Below are positions 10,186 to 19,952 of a stretch of DNA of 64,000 nucleotides, in pieces (positions within the stretch are counted from its first letter, which is position 1; every line of letters starts with the position of its first letter). Source of the stretch: Mesorhizobium shangrilense (GTDB taxonomy: Bacteria; Pseudomonadota; Alphaproteobacteria; Rhizobiales; Rhizobiaceae). The notes below the pieces were generated by a model, which worked only from the letters and a program-made list of their open reading frames with translations, was not told the origin of the DNA and did not search any database. Location of the stretch: NCBI RefSeq assembly GCF_040537815.1, contig NZ_JBEWSZ010000001.1, forward strand, positions 1,240,001 to 1,304,000, in the 5' to 3' direction. The position numbers were made by a program, and so were the translations under genes.

Positions 10186-10740
10186 TCAGTTCGGTGTGAT
10201 GGAGCCGACCTCGACCGCATCGACACGCTTCAAGCTCATGCCGATGACCGGCACCAACTGTTCGTCGACGCGCACTGCAATGGTCACGGTCATCGAATTG
10301 TCGTCGGGGATGCGAGCCTGCATGACGCCGCGCAACTGATTGCGGTTGATGGTGAAGACGACCTTGTGGGCGTCGACAACGTTGCCGCCGATAATGTCGA
10401 GGCCGGAGCCAGCGGCTCCGCCCATGAAACTGCCCTTGTAGCCTTCGCGGCCCTTGTGTTCGATCGTTGCCGACATGGCCTGAGTGAACACGCCGACGCG
10501 GCAACCGCCGTCGAGCGTCATGCCGAGCTTGGTGCCCGGTGTCGTGCCGGTGAAGGTGCAGGTGAATTTCGTGCCCTTGTACTTGCCGGCGATGATTTCT
10601 CCCGGGCCGACCCACTTGCCTTCGGCTGTCTGGAAGAACTGCTTGTCAGGCTCCGCGGAGAAAGCCTTTTCGACCAGGCTGACCGTCGTGGCTGCAGCGA
10701 TCGCCATGGGCAGAACGCTGGACAATATTACGCTTTTCAT
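10186..10740 (-). CDS. Secreted protein of unknown function
   Basis: A 184-residue protein with a signal peptide (about residues 1-28, ending near KAFSA). The mature part is a Gly-rich, beta-type sequence with two conserved-looking cysteines (FTCTF and GGCRV) that could form a disulphide in the periplasm. The ATG at 10740 puts the signal peptide at the very N-terminus; the open frame extends 13 codons further without improving it. It is transcribed convergently with the small secreted protein at 9847. I do not recognise a domain. Confidence 0.7.
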   Translation of the reverse strand: MKSVILSSVLPMAIAAATTVSLVEKAFSAEPDKQFFQTAEGKWVGPGEIIAGKYKGTKFTCTFTGTTPGTKLGMTLDGGCRVGVFTQAMSATIEHKGREGYKGSFMGGAAGSGLDIIGGNVVDAHKVVFTINRNQLRGVMQARIPDDNSMTVTIAVRVDEQLVPVIGMSLKRVDAVEVGSITPN

Positions 10741-10862
10741 CGACGACACCCGGCAACAAAGAGACTGTTTGGAACTCAACCGACCATGAACAAGATTGGT
10801 TAATGCTTCGTCACTGCCGGACGATCATCTTGCATCCTTGAGGCATCGAACAGCGATGCCGT

Positions 10863-11957
10863 TCACCTGCCGGAGGTGGCCGTTTCGCTGTCTTTCTTCG
10901 TTGCAAAAGATGTCAGTGCTGAGAGGAAATCGCCCATGCCCGGCCGTCGGGAGGCGCTGAAGGGCAGGGGTCTTGCCGTTTCCATCGCCGCGATGCCGAT
11001 GCGCGCCGTCATCATGCCGTTGACGACGCCTTCGCCGAGCTTTGCGGAGAGCCGCGCGGCCAGGCCATGGCCGACGATCTGCTGAACGAAACTGTCGCCG
11101 ACGGCAATCGATCCGGTGACCGCCAGATGGGCAAGGACGCTTCGCGCGAGGCGGAAAAAGCCCAGCGTGCCCGGCCGCCCGCCATAAAGTTCCGACAGGC
11201 GCCGGATCAGCCGGCCCGCCTCGAACACGACATAGGCGACGTCGACCAGCGCGCGCGGGCTGACCGCCGTCACCAGCGAAACACGCTTCGCGGCCTCGAG
11301 GATCATCACCTTGGCGCGGGCATCGAGAGGGCCAAGGATTTCCGCTTCGGCCAGCCGCACCAGGTTGCCGCCATCAATGATTTCGCCGCGCAGCTCCGCC
11401 AGCGAACGCCTGCCGGCCGCGGTCTCGGGCTTGCCCGCGACAAAGGCTGACAACTCGTCCACGACGGCTCGCGCGGCCTTCGGATCGTCGCGGGCGATAG
11501 CGTCGAGCGCCCGTTTCTGCAGTTTTTCGACTTCGGCGAGGCGGGCGATCGCCAGGAATTCGCGGATCAGGATCACCACAAGCGCCAGCACGGCGATGGC
11601 GGCCATGCCGGCGGCCAACCAACCCAGCCATGCGGCGCGCTCGAACAGGTCGCGAATCAGCTGGTCGGTCCACAGGCCTACAGCTAGCGAAACCAGCACG
11701 CCGAACGCGCCGAAGAAGATGCTGCCGAGCAACGAGTGTTTCTTGGGCGCAACCGATGGCGGTGGCTCGGCGGCGATCATGTCAGGCTCGTCGAAGACAT
11801 CGATCTCCGCCGGCACGACAACGGCGACTTCGGCCCTGACGGCTCGTGGCCTTCGCATCGGCTGCTCGGCATGGGTGCGGGGGGCTTCCCGCGCTTCTTG
11901 CTTGGGCGCGGCTTCCGGCTCGATGCGGAATGCCGCCGGCTTGCGGGGCGAGCTCAT
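10863..11957 (-). CDS. YcjF/TIGR01620 family inner-membrane protein
   Basis: A 364-residue protein. An N-terminal Pro/Ala-rich cytoplasmic part (~1-70) is followed by two membrane helices (about 75-98 and 112-135) and a C-terminal DUF697-like helical domain, including SVLAHLAVTGSIAVGDSF. It pairs with the upstream YcjX-type P-loop protein, whose stop overlaps its ATG by four bases. The pair is conserved in proteobacteria; in E. coli it belongs to the phage-shock (Psp) regulon. No pspF or pspA is seen here. Molecular function unknown. Confidence 0.88.
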   Translation of the reverse strand: MSSPRKPAAFRIEPEAAPKQEAREAPRTHAEQPMRRPRAVRAEVAVVVPAEIDVFDEPDMIAAEPPPSVAPKKHSLLGSIFFGAFGVLVSLAVGLWTDQLIRDLFERAAWLGWLAAGMAAIAVLALVVILIREFLAIARLAEVEKLQKRALDAIARDDPKAARAVVDELSAFVAGKPETAAGRRSLAELRGEIIDGGNLVRLAEAEILGPLDARAKVMILEAAKRVSLVTAVSPRALVDVAYVVFEAGRLIRRLSELYGGRPGTLGFFRLARSVLAHLAVTGSIAVGDSFVQQIVGHGLAARLSAKLGEGVVNGMMTARIGIAAMETARPLPFSASRRPGMGDFLSALTSFATKKDSETATSGR

Positions 11958-13432
11958 GCCAGGTGATCTCCGATCAGGAACTGCAGCGCGCGGTCGAGCC
12001 TGATATGCGGCAATGACAATGTCACGCCCTCGGCCGTGCGTTCGAGTTTGGGCGGGCGGAAACGGACGAAGCGGATGGCCGGATCGTCATTATTCTGACG
12101 ATAATCCGGTTCGGAGGCTTCAAAGACAGCATCAATCTTCTCCGGCAAGTCACCGGGAAATATGGCTGTTTCGGTGTTGCCATCAAAGGTCTCGCCGTTG
12201 ATCTTTTCGCCCTTCAGCGGCGTGCCGATGATGACCGGCAGTGTTTCGCTGCCCTGTTTCACCGTGCCTTCCCGGGTCGCGCGCACCGCTGCCATGGCCA
12301 CCACGTCGACATCCGCGCCAGTGAAATTCGCCCGCGCGACAGCGCGGTCGGCAAGCCGCCGCACGATCGCCTGCAGACGGTCGTGGCTTTCATGATGCAA
12401 ATGGTCGGCTTTCGTCGCGGCGACCAGTATGCGGTCGATGCGCCGCGAAAACAGGTCCGTCAGGAAGCTGCCGCGGCCGGGACGGAAACAGGACAGGATT
12501 TCGGTAACGGCCCGTTCCAGGTCGGCCATGGCGCCCGGGCCGGCATTTAGCGCCTGCATGGCGTCGATCAGCACGATCTGACGGTCGAGTCGCGTGATAT
12601 GCTCGCGGAAGAACGGCTTTACGACATGGGTCTTGTAGGCCTCGTAGCGCCGTTCCATCATGGCATGCAGCGATCCGGGACGGGCCCGTTTTTCACCGAT
12701 ATCCCGCAGTGGTGCGAAAGTCAGCGCCGGCGAACCTTCAAGATCGCCCGGCATGAGGAAGCGACCGGGTGGCAAGGTCGAGAGAGCCCGCTCGTCGAGC
12801 TTGCATGCTTTGAGATAGGCCGCGAAACTTTCGGCGAGGCGCCGGGCCGTCATCTCGTCGGAATCCGTATTCGCGCTAACCTCGCCCGACAGGGCCCGCC
12901 ACTCCCGCGACAGGTCGGCGCGCACCGGCAGCCCGGCCATCTCGAAGGCCTCACGCGAGAAATCGGCGTAGGATTTGCCCAACAGCGGAAGATCGAGCAG
13001 CCACTCGCCGGGATAGTCGACGATGTCGAGCGACAGCTTGCCGGCCGAGAACATGCGGCTCCAGCCGGACGCCGATTCATACTCGATGGTGAGTCTCAGT
13101 TCCGAAATGGCGCGCGTCGAATCCGGCCAGACGCGGTCATTCACCAGTGCGGCGATGTGATCCTCGTACTGAAAGCGAGGCACGGCATCGTCGGGTTGCT
13201 CTTCGAGGAAAGCACGTGCGATGCGTCCCGACTTTTGCGCCTCGAACAGCGGCAGGCGCCCGCCATGGATCAGATTGTGCACCAGCGCCGAAATGAACAC
13301 TGTCTTGCCGGCGCGTGACAGCCCGGTCACGCCAAGCCGCAACGACGGTGAGAACATCCCTGTCGCGCGGCCCGACAGTGTGTCGAGCGCAATTCTCGCC
13401 TCGTCGGTGAAGGTGGTCAGCGATGATGCCAA
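11954..13432 (-). CDS. ycjX: YcjX (DUF463) family P-loop NTPase
   Basis: A 492-residue cytoplasmic protein with a Walker A motif GLSRAGKT near residue 37. The downstream segment DIVDYPGEWLLDLPLL has a DxxG-like switch, and VAATKADHLH resembles the (T/N)KxD guanine-specificity motif of GTPases. These features define the YcjX family of stress-associated GTPases. The start is a TTG at 13432 with GAGAG 8 bases upstream; the next internal ATG would come close to the P-loop. It is translationally coupled to the ycjF-like gene downstream (ATGA overlap). Confidence 0.9.
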   Translation of the reverse strand: MASSLTTFTDEARIALDTLSGRATGMFSPSLRLGVTGLSRAGKTVFISALVHNLIHGGRLPLFEAQKSGRIARAFLEEQPDDAVPRFQYEDHIAALVNDRVWPDSTRAISELRLTIEYESASGWSRMFSAGKLSLDIVDYPGEWLLDLPLLGKSYADFSREAFEMAGLPVRADLSREWRALSGEVSANTDSDEMTARRLAESFAAYLKACKLDERALSTLPPGRFLMPGDLEGSPALTFAPLRDIGEKRARPGSLHAMMERRYEAYKTHVVKPFFREHITRLDRQIVLIDAMQALNAGPGAMADLERAVTEILSCFRPGRGSFLTDLFSRRIDRILVAATKADHLHHESHDRLQAIVRRLADRAVARANFTGADVDVVAMAAVRATREGTVKQGSETLPVIIGTPLKGEKINGETFDGNTETAIFPGDLPEKIDAVFEASEPDYRQNNDDPAIRFVRFRPPKLERTAEGVTLSLPHIRLDRALQFLIGDHLA

Positions 13433-13510
13433 AATCTGCTCTCTCGGGCTTGGGTCGTGACCCCTTGGTAGGCTCCGATATAGGCAATGGAGTCCGGCTT
13501 TGAAATGGCG

Positions 13511-14014
13511 TCAGGGATCGGCGGGCGTCAGGAAGGCGTCGAGATGGCCCGAGCCGCGGGCCGCATCGGCAAGATTGCCGGGGAAGCTGATGACCGCGAG
13601 ACCGGAAGTTGGGAAACCCTGGTTCAGCGTCGCCAGGGCTGCTTCGTCCCCGCCGCCCGCGACCGCCATGGCGAGATCCTCCATCATCGGGTTGTGGCCG
13701 ATGACGAGCAGGGAGCCTGGCCCGCCATTGCCGCGGATGATCGCCAGATAGCCGGCGGCGTCGTCGCTGTAGAGTGTGTCCAGGAACAGGACCCGGCCGG
13801 TGTCCGTCTGTCCGGCCAGGCCCTCCAGCGTTTCACGTGCACGTCTTGCATTGGAGCATAGGGTGAGATCCGGAACGTAGGAGCGGGTGCGCATCGCGGT
13901 GCCCATCTTTTCGGCGTCGGCAAGGCCCGATGCGTCCAGCGGACGGTCGAAATCGCGGACGCCGGGAAGCGCCCATCCGGCCTTGGCATGTCTCAACAGA
14001 TAAAGTCTGCTCAC
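13511..14014 (-). CDS. SixA-like histidine phosphatase
   Basis: A 167-residue histidine-phosphatase-superfamily protein. The RHA motif LYLLRHAKAGW lies at the N-terminus, the substrate arginine in SNARRARETLE, and the second catalytic histidine in VIGHNPMMEDL. E. coli SixA removes phosphate from phosphohistidine, for example on Hpt or PTS proteins; whether this one does is inference. The GTG at 14014 has a G-rich run just upstream and places the catalytic strand at residues 3-8. The frame stays open to 14092 but adds an implausible hydrophobic leader. Confidence 0.85.
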   Translation of the reverse strand: MSRLYLLRHAKAGWALPGVRDFDRPLDASGLADAEKMGTAMRTRSYVPDLTLCSNARRARETLEGLAGQTDTGRVLFLDTLYSDDAAGYLAIIRGNGGPGSLLVIGHNPMMEDLAMAVAGGGDEAALATLNQGFPTSGLAVISFPGNLADAARGSGHLDAFLTPADP

Positions 14015-14277
14015 CGAACCCCCGTTGGTGTTGAGCGGCGAAGCCCGCCTAAGACGATACAGGATTAGCCACCAGAAAGGCTTGGCGCACAATGGCCGCT
14101 GTCCTTCACGCCTAGGGAATCACCAGCGAATTTGCTGTTGTCGACACTGTAAAAGGGCACGCCAATGCCTCGTTTGCGGGCGCTAACAATTGCGTGAGAG
14201 CGTGGCCGATTGCGCTTGTGCAGGCGTCGGACGGCGAATATATAAGCGCAAAATTTGGGGCTGTTTGGGTGAGTCGA

Positions 14278-14694
14278 ATGAACGACATCGTTACCGCCGA
14301 TTACGTACCCTCCGAAGACGAGCCGTTCATGAACGAACGGCAGAAATCCTACTTTCGCCTGAAACTCGTTACCTGGAAGAACGACATATTGCGCGAAGCG
14401 CGCGAAACTCTCGAAATCCTGCAGCAGGAAAACGCCAACCATCCCGATCTCGCCGACCGTGCTTCCTCGGAAACCGACCGTGCCATCGAGCTTCGCGCTC
14501 GTGATCGCCAGCGAAAACTCATTTCAAAGATCGATTCCGCCCTGCAACGCATCGATGAAGGCACTTATGGTTATTGCGAGGAAACCGGCGAGCCGATCGC
14601 GCTGAAGCGCCTTGATGCACGCCCGATCGCAACCTTGTCGATCGAAGCGCAGGAACGCCACGAGCGCCGCGAAAAAGTCTATCGCGACGACTGA
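14278..14694 (+). CDS. dksA: RNA polymerase-binding transcription factor DksA
   Basis: A 138-residue DksA that binds the RNA polymerase secondary channel and, with ppGpp, reprograms transcription during starvation. The coiled-coil region spans about residues 15-90, followed by the globular domain GTYGYCEETGEPIALKRLDA. Of the four zinc-ligand cysteines of E. coli DksA (CxxC...CxxC) only the first remains (CEET...SIEA), so this is a zinc-independent variant. The ATG at 14278 gives the normal length for rhizobial DksA; an upstream extension to 14194 is not conserved-looking. A terminator follows at 14739. Confidence 0.93.
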   Translation: MNDIVTADYVPSEDEPFMNERQKSYFRLKLVTWKNDILREARETLEILQQENANHPDLADRASSETDRAIELRARDRQRKLISKIDSALQRIDEGTYGYCEETGEPIALKRLDARPIATLSIEAQERHERREKVYRDD

Positions 14695-14738
14695 GCGTAA
14701 CGAATCGGCAAGCGGACATTTGCAGAGACGTTTTTCAG

Positions 14739-14762
14739 TGGTCGCGGTTCGCGGCCATTTTT
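14739..14762 (+). terminator. Rho-independent terminator of dksA
   Basis: Stem TGGTCGCG-GTT-CGCGGCCA (one G-U pair) followed by five T's, 45 bases after the dksA stop codon. It lies just before the convergent FliO-like gene. Confidence 0.8.
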
Positions 14763-14777
14763 ATGCGCGTTGCCTGG

Positions 14778-15557
14778 CTATCTCTTCTGACTGGAGAGCT
14801 CGCCCAGCAGCTTCGTCATCTCGTCATCGAGAGACGGCGGCGCCTTTGGCGCGGTTTTACCCAACGGCGCGCCGGACCGGGGTTGTTCAAGCGAAACTTC
14901 GAGTTCCTTCATCAGCGTATCGTCGATGGAGTCCTGTCTCGCCGGCGGCGCTTGCCGGCTGGCATTGGCATTCCCCGCCCCATAGACGGGCAGCGGTTTC
15001 ACATTGGCCGGCTGGTAGTTCTGTGCGGCTGGTTTCGGCGTTGGTGCCGGAGCTGGCGCTGGAACCGGCGCCGGCATCGCCGGGCGAGGGCGCGCTGGTG
15101 CTGGGGGAGCAGAAGGGGCCACATTCACCGGCTGTGGAGCCGGCGCCTGCCTGATCGGCGCAGGAGCGGGTGCCGGGGCAGGTTGCGGCGCGCGCGGCCT
15201 GGGCGCCGGAGGAGCCGGCTGATGGCCACCATCTCCGGTCAGCGCCGGGCGGCGCGGCGCCGACAGCCGGATGTCGCGTTCGACGACGACATCGGTCGGA
15301 CCGCCAATCAGCAACAGGTGCTCGATATCGTCACGGCGCACCAGCACCAGCCGGCGATGGCTGTCGACCGCGGTGGCATCCATGACGGCCAGCCGCGTCT
15401 TGCGGTTCCTGCCACCGGCGACAAAGGTTCCGAAAGTCAGGTTGCGGACCAGCTTGATGATGACGAGAACGATGACCAGGAGGACAAGCGCGGCAAACGT
15501 CCACAGGAGTGCCGCGGCATAGCCGGGACCCGCCACGCTATCGAGCCATTGCAGCAT
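14778..15557 (-). CDS. FliO-like flagellar biosynthesis protein with Pro/Ala-rich tail
   Basis: A 259-residue protein. One membrane helix (about residues 14-37) is followed by a ~60-residue beta domain with the FliO hallmark RRLVLVRRDDIEHLLLIGG and PTDVVVE. The rest (residues ~100-259) is low-complexity, with long Pro-Ala runs and a C-terminal acidic helix. FliO assists assembly of the FliP core of the flagellar export gate. No other flagellar gene is near, so it stands alone as in many rhizobia. The domain match is convincing by eye; the flagellar role is inferred. Confidence 0.72.
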   Translation of the reverse strand: MLQWLDSVAGPGYAAALLWTFAALVLLVIVLVIIKLVRNLTFGTFVAGGRNRKTRLAVMDATAVDSHRRLVLVRRDDIEHLLLIGGPTDVVVERDIRLSAPRRPALTGDGGHQPAPPAPRPRAPQPAPAPAPAPIRQAPAPQPVNVAPSAPPAPARPRPAMPAPVPAPAPAPTPKPAAQNYQPANVKPLPVYGAGNANASRQAPPARQDSIDDTLMKELEVSLEQPRSGAPLGKTAPKAPPSLDDEMTKLLGELSSQKR

Positions 15558-15779
15558 TGGTTCCCCCTGAGCGGTCTTTGAAGTGACGCGACACTAGACC
15601 GTTGCGGCAGGCCACCGCAAGTTGCCTTTCACGTGTCGTGAACAGCTTGAAACATTGATGGCTGAACATCATCATTTTTATCGGACATTTGCGACCGAGG
15701 CCTTTTCCGGATTAGGAGAATATGATTCAACCCGTCAGGGGCAGGTGTCGGAACACCGGAATTCAAGAGCAGGGGGCAT

Positions 15780-18353
15780 ATGGCCAAGGAAGCGCGCGGC
15801 GATTTCTATCCGGTACCTATCGTCGACCAGAATACGCGACCGGGAGCGGTCACCCGGCTCATCGTCTTCATCGTCGTCCTCACCGGCGCCGCGATTGTTT
15901 TCGGCATTTTCCGCGATCGCCTGGGCGATCCCTTCCTGCTTGGCATGCTTGGCGTCCTGGCGATGATCGGCGTGGGTTTCCTGTTCGCCACCGCGATCGG
16001 CTTCGTACAGATCACGCCGCGCTCGACGAGTGACGAGCTGTCGAAAGCGTTTGTGGATTCGATGTCGCAAGGCCTTCTCGTCACCGACACCAAAGGCCGC
16101 GTCATCTACGCCAATCGTGCTTATGCCGACATGACGGGAGCGTCATCCGCAACGGATCTGAAGACGGTCGAAGGGCTGCTCTCGGATGTTCCGGAAGCCT
16201 CGGCCACCATATACAGGCTGGCCTCCGGGCTACGCGATGGCCAACCGGGCGATGGCGAGTTTCGGCTGGCGCAATCCATTCGGCCGGGCGCCGAGCCAGG
16301 CGCGCGCTGGTATCGGGCTCAAGCCCGCGCTTTCAGCGTTCCGGGGCAACGGTTGCCGATGCTGGCTTGGCAACTTGCCGATATCTCGCAGGAGCGGGCC
16401 GAGCAGGAGCGGTTTTTTCTCGACCTGCAACAGGCCATCGATCATCTCGACCATGCGCCCGCCGGCTTCTTTTCCGCCGACCAGGATGGTCGGGTCACCT
16501 ACATCAACGCCACGCTGGCGGAATGGCTGGGCATTGACCTCGCCAGCTTCACGCCAGGCGCGGTGTCGCTTTCGGAGATCGTTGCCGGTGACGGCATGGC
16601 GCTGGTCCGTTCCGTCAAGGCCGACCCCGGCACGACACGCAATGCGGTCATCGATCTCGATCTGACGACGATGACGGGCGAGGCGCTGCCGGTGCGCTTC
16701 ATGCATCGCGTTTCGGCGAGCCGCGAGGGGCTGAACGGCCCGACACGGACGATCGTGCTCAACCGCACGCAAGGCGAGGACGCGTCGGCTGACCTTCGTG
16801 CCTCGGAAGTGCGCTTCACGCGCTTCTTCAATTCGACGCCGATGGCAATCGCGGGCGTCGATCACAATGGCCGTATCCTGCGCACCAATGCGCCGTTCTT
16901 GTCGCTGTTTTCCTCCGTGGTCGATCGGGATGCGGTCGATCGCCGCGTGCGGCTCGACACCGTGATCCATGAGCGCGACCGGCCGGCTTTTGCCGCGGCT
17001 TTCGAAAAGGCACGGCAACGGCAGGCCGATATCGAGCCGATCGACACACTGCTGCCCGGCAATGACGAGCGGCATATCCGTTTCTACGTCAACGCGGTCG
17101 CCGACGGCACGGGCGGCGAGGGCGCCGAGGAATCGGCGATCGTCTACGCGGTCGAAACCACCGAGCAGAAGGCGCTCGAAGGGCAGATGGCGCAAAGCCA
17201 GAAGATGCAGGCGGTTGGCCAGCTTGCGGGCGGTATCGCGCACGACTTCAACAACGTGCTGACGGCCATCATCATGGCGTCGGATCTTCTGCTGACCAAC
17301 CACCGGCCATCCGACCCGTCCTTCCCGGACATCATGAACATCAAGCAGAACGCCAACCGCGCGGCCTCGCTGGTGCGGCAGTTGCTGGCGTTCTCGCGCA
17401 AGCAGACGCTGCGTCCGGAGGTGCTCAACCTGACCGACGTGCTGGCTGATCTCCGGATGCTGCTGGCCCGGCTGGTCGGCAACGACATCAAGCTGAAGGT
17501 CGACCATGGCCGCGACCTGTGGCCGGTAAAGGTCGATATCGGGCAGTTCGAGCAGGTGGTGGTCAATCTGGCCGTCAATGCGCGCGACGCAATGCCGGCC
17601 GGCGGCGATCTCACCGTGCGCACGCGCAATGTGACCGCCGAGGAGTGCAAGGCCTTCTCCTACCGCGAACTCACTCCAGCCGACTATGTCGTGGTCGAAG
17701 TCGAGGATACCGGCAGCGGCATTGCACCCGACGTGCTCAAGAAGATTTTCGAGCCCTTCTTCACTACCAAGGAAGTCGGCAAGGGCACGGGCCTCGGTCT
17801 TTCCATGGTCTATGGCATCATCAAGCAGACCGGCGGCTTCATTTTCTGCGACTCCGAGGTCGGCAAGGGATCGACGTTCCGCATCTTCCTGCCGCGCCAC
17901 ATCGCGGATGTGAAGAAGGCCGGCGAGCCGGGTGAAGTGCCGGCGGCACCGACCAAGATCTCCGATGCGGCCAAGGATCTGTCAGGCTCGGCCACGGTGC
18001 TGCTGGTGGAAGACGAGGACGCCGTGCGTATGGGCGGCATGCGGGCGCTGACATCGCGCGGTTACACGGTGCACGAGGCGTCGTCGGGCGTGGAAGCGCT
18101 GGAAGTCTTCGAAGCGCTCGGCGGCAAGGTCGACATCGTGGTGTCCGACGTGGTGATGCCGGAAATGGACGGACCAACCCTGCTCGGCGAATTGCGCAAG
18201 CGGCAGCCGGATATCAAGTTCGTCTTCGTGTCCGGTTACGCGGAGGACGCTTTCGCCAGGAACCTGCCGGCCGACGCGCATTTCGGCTTCCTGCCGAAGC
18301 CGTTCTCGCTCAAGCAACTGGCAACGATCGTCAAGGACGTTCTCGAATCATAG
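15780..18353 (+). CDS. cckA: Cell-cycle hybrid histidine kinase CckA
   Basis: An 857-residue hybrid sensor kinase. Two N-terminal membrane helices (about 24-43 and 48-73) are followed by PAS-type sensor domains (~85-460). The dimerisation/phosphoacceptor helix [14 protein letters not shown] has its histidine at residue 488, and the HATPase domain follows with DTGSGI and GTGLGLS. A C-terminal receiver has its acceptor aspartate at residue 790 ([11 protein letters not shown]). This is the CckA layout: it feeds phosphate through ChpT to CtrA and controls cell division and polarity in Alphaproteobacteria. It is monocistronic here, with an AGGGGG just before the ATG. A candidate CtrA box occurs at 53274. 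Confidence 0.95.
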   Translation: MAKEARGDFYPVPIVDQNTRPGAVTRLIVFIVVLTGAAIVFGIFRDRLGDPFLLGMLGVLAMIGVGFLFATAIGFVQITPRSTSDELSKAFVDSMSQGLLVTDTKGRVIYANRAYADMTGASSATDLKTVEGLLSDVPEASATIYRLASGLRDGQPGDGEFRLAQSIRPGAEPGARWYRAQARAFSVPGQRLPMLAWQLADISQERAEQERFFLDLQQAIDHLDHAPAGFFSADQDGRVTYINATLAEWLGIDLASFTPGAVSLSEIVAGDGMALVRSVKADPGTTRNAVIDLDLTTMTGEALPVRFMHRVSASREGLNGPTRTIVLNRTQGEDASADLRASEVRFTRFFNSTPMAIAGVDHNGRILRTNAPFLSLFSSVVDRDAVDRRVRLDTVIHERDRPAFAAAFEKARQRQADIEPIDTLLPGNDERHIRFYVNAVADGTGGEGAEESAIVYAVETTEQKALEGQMAQSQKMQAVGQLAGGIAHDFNNVLTAIIMASDLLLTNHRPSDPSFPDIMNIKQNANRAASLVRQLLAFSRKQTLRPEVLNLTDVLADLRMLLARLVGNDIKLKVDHGRDLWPVKVDIGQFEQVVVNLAVNARDAMPAGGDLTVRTRNVTAEECKAFSYRELTPADYVVVEVEDTGSGIAPDVLKKIFEPFFTTKEVGKGTGLGLSMVYGIIKQTGGFIFCDSEVGKGSTFRIFLPRHIADVKKAGEPGEVPAAPTKISDAAKDLSGSATVLLVEDEDAVRMGGMRALTSRGYTVHEASSGVEALEVFEALGGKVDIVVSDVVMPEMDGPTLLGELRKRQPDIKFVFVSGYAEDAFARNLPADAHFGFLPKPFSLKQLATIVKDVLES

Positions 18354-18362
18354 AGCCGCCGA

Positions 18363-18665
18363 TCAGGCGGCTTCCCGCTTCGGCGCCATCTCGTCCATAT
18401 CCGGCCGGTGGCCACGCAGGTAGAGCGCACAAGTCGTGCGCAGCATGGATGCGAAATTGGGGATGGCGCCGTTGATTTCGATGGCCTCGTCATAGAGTTT
18501 CGAGATGAATTTCGGCGTCGTCAGGTTCTGGTTCTCGGCGATTTCATCGAGGAGCGCCCAGAATGTCGCCTCCAGCTGAATGCTTGTCGAATGCCCGTCG
18601 ATGCGGATCGACCGGTTGATCTGGCGATAGCCTTCGGGGTCCTGGCCCGCAAAAACCCTGCACAT
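18363..18665 (-). CDS. Ribbon-helix-helix domain protein
   Basis: A 100-residue protein. It begins MCRVFAGQDP and contains a ribbon-helix-helix DNA-binding segment: the strand SIRIDGHSTSIQLE followed by helices FWALLDEIAENQN and TPKFISKLYDEAI. It matches the alphaproteobacterial RHH_4-type family of presumed transcriptional regulators. A GGGAGG lies 7 bases before the ATG at 18665, which decides this start over the ATG at 18680 and the longer open frame to 18749. Convergent with cckA, whose stop is 10 bases away. Target genes unknown. Confidence 0.82.
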   Translation of the reverse strand: MCRVFAGQDPEGYRQINRSIRIDGHSTSIQLEATFWALLDEIAENQNLTTPKFISKLYDEAIEINGAIPNFASMLRTTCALYLRGHRPDMDEMAPKREAA

Positions 18666-18901
18666 CCGAAAACCTCCCATCGTTGATTGTTGGTCTTGGG
18701 TGGACAGGCCGCGCGCTATTGGCGTCGCACATCCTGTCCCCGCCGCCATCTTCGGGTAAAAACGCCCTTAGGGCAATCGGACTTTCGTCCGCTATCGGCC
18801 CACAGAGCCGATCACGGTTTTTGGGCGTGGTAACCGGCTGCCACCACCTTTTGGCCGCGCCGCCCATAATCGCTCCGAAGCATACAGCAACGGAGACTGA
18901 T

Positions 18902-19297
18902 TTGGCGAAGGCGATCCACAGCATGATCCGGGTTCTCGATGAGGCCCGCTCCGTCGGCTTCTACCAGAAAGCATTCGGGCTCGATGTGGCCGAAAGGCTG
19001 GATTTTGAGACCTTTACTCTTGTCTATCTCAGCAATGCGGCATCCGATTTCGAGATCGAACTGACGGTCAACAAGGGCCGGACAGAGCCTTATGTGCTTG
19101 GCGACGGCTACGGCCACCTCGCCGTCTCGGTCGCCGACCTCGACAGCGAAAACGACCGGCTTGGCGCGCTCGGCCTCAATCCCAAGAAGATTGTCGAGTT
19201 CAACCGCGACGGCGCATTCATCGCCCGCTTTTTCTTCATCGAGGATCCTGACGGCTACAAGATCGAGGTCTTGGAGCGTCGCGGCAGGTTCAAATAG
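18902..19297 (+). CDS. Glyoxalase I-like VOC protein (lactoylglutathione lyase family)
   Basis: A 131-residue protein with two beta-alpha-beta-beta-beta modules. All four expected metal ligands are visible: H in AIHSMIRV, E in FEIELTV, H in GYGHLAV and E in YKIEVLE. This suggests a functional glyoxalase I, converting the methylglyoxal-glutathione hemithioacetal to S-lactoylglutathione, though other VOC activities are possible. The start is a TTG at 18902 with GGAG 6-7 bases upstream; the frame extends to 18683 without a good start. It lies 76 bases upstream of the GMC dehydrogenase pair. Confidence 0.82.
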   Translation: MAKAIHSMIRVLDEARSVGFYQKAFGLDVAERLDFETFTLVYLSNAASDFEIELTVNKGRTEPYVLGDGYGHLAVSVADLDSENDRLGALGLNPKKIVEFNRDGAFIARFFFIEDPDGYKIEVLERRGRFK

Positions 19298-19373
19298 GAG
19301 GGAAGCCGCGCCGGCGGGCGCGGCGCCAGCAACGGCACCTTTTGGGGTGTGTATAGCAAGCAGGGAGGAAAAT

Positions 19374-19904
19374 ATGGTCACGATCTATGACAGGAAGCCT
19401 GGGCTTTCCCGTCGTGAACTTCTGAAGCGCGGCGGCATCGGCGCGCTGCTCGTCATTTCCGGCAATGCGGTCATCAGCCCGGAACATGCCTGGGGCCTCG
19501 AAACCTCGGCGCTCAAGCCCGAAACGATGGCGACGCTGATCCAGATGGCGCGCGATATCTATCCGCACGATCAGGTCCCCGACAAATATTACGCCATCGC
19601 AGTCAAGAGCCATGACGAGCAGGCCGGCAAGGATGCCGCCTACAAGACCATGATCGAAAACGGCATTGCGGACCTCGATGCGAAGGCCGGAGCCGGTGGC
19701 TATCGCAACCTCGGCTGGGAGGACCAGCGCATCGCCGTGCTCAAGCAGGTCGAGGCGACGCCGTTCTTCCAGGCCATTCGCGGCGGCCTCGTCGTCAGCC
19801 TGTACAACCAGAAGGAGGTTTGGCCGATCTTCGGCTACGAGGGCGAATCCTACTCCAAGGGCGGCTACATCTCGCGCGGCTTCAACGACATCGAATGGCT
19901 CTGA
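19374..19904 (+). CDS. Tat-exported small subunit of a GMC dehydrogenase (gluconate 2-dehydrogenase subunit 3-like)
   Basis: A 176-residue protein with a twin-arginine signal (SRRELLKRGG followed by a hydrophobic stretch, residues ~11-40). The mature part resembles the small gamma subunit (subunit 3) of membrane-bound gluconate or sorbitol dehydrogenases. That subunit typically escorts the FAD-bearing GMC subunit through the Tat system. GGGAGG sits 5-7 bases before the ATG at 19374. The GMC flavoprotein gene follows after 48 bases. No third cytochrome c subunit is encoded next to it. Confidence 0.82.
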   Translation: MVTIYDRKPGLSRRELLKRGGIGALLVISGNAVISPEHAWGLETSALKPETMATLIQMARDIYPHDQVPDKYYAIAVKSHDEQAGKDAAYKTMIENGIADLDAKAGAGGYRNLGWEDQRIAVLKQVEATPFFQAIRGGLVVSLYNQKEVWPIFGYEGESYSKGGYISRGFNDIEWL

Positions 19905-19952
19905 GCCTCGTCGTTCCAGCAGCGCAAAAACAGGACATCATGGGAGGAAACC

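Noticed and set aside
16230..17900. 556-codon reverse open frame
   Set aside because: Antisense shadow of cckA; no domain and no ribosome site.
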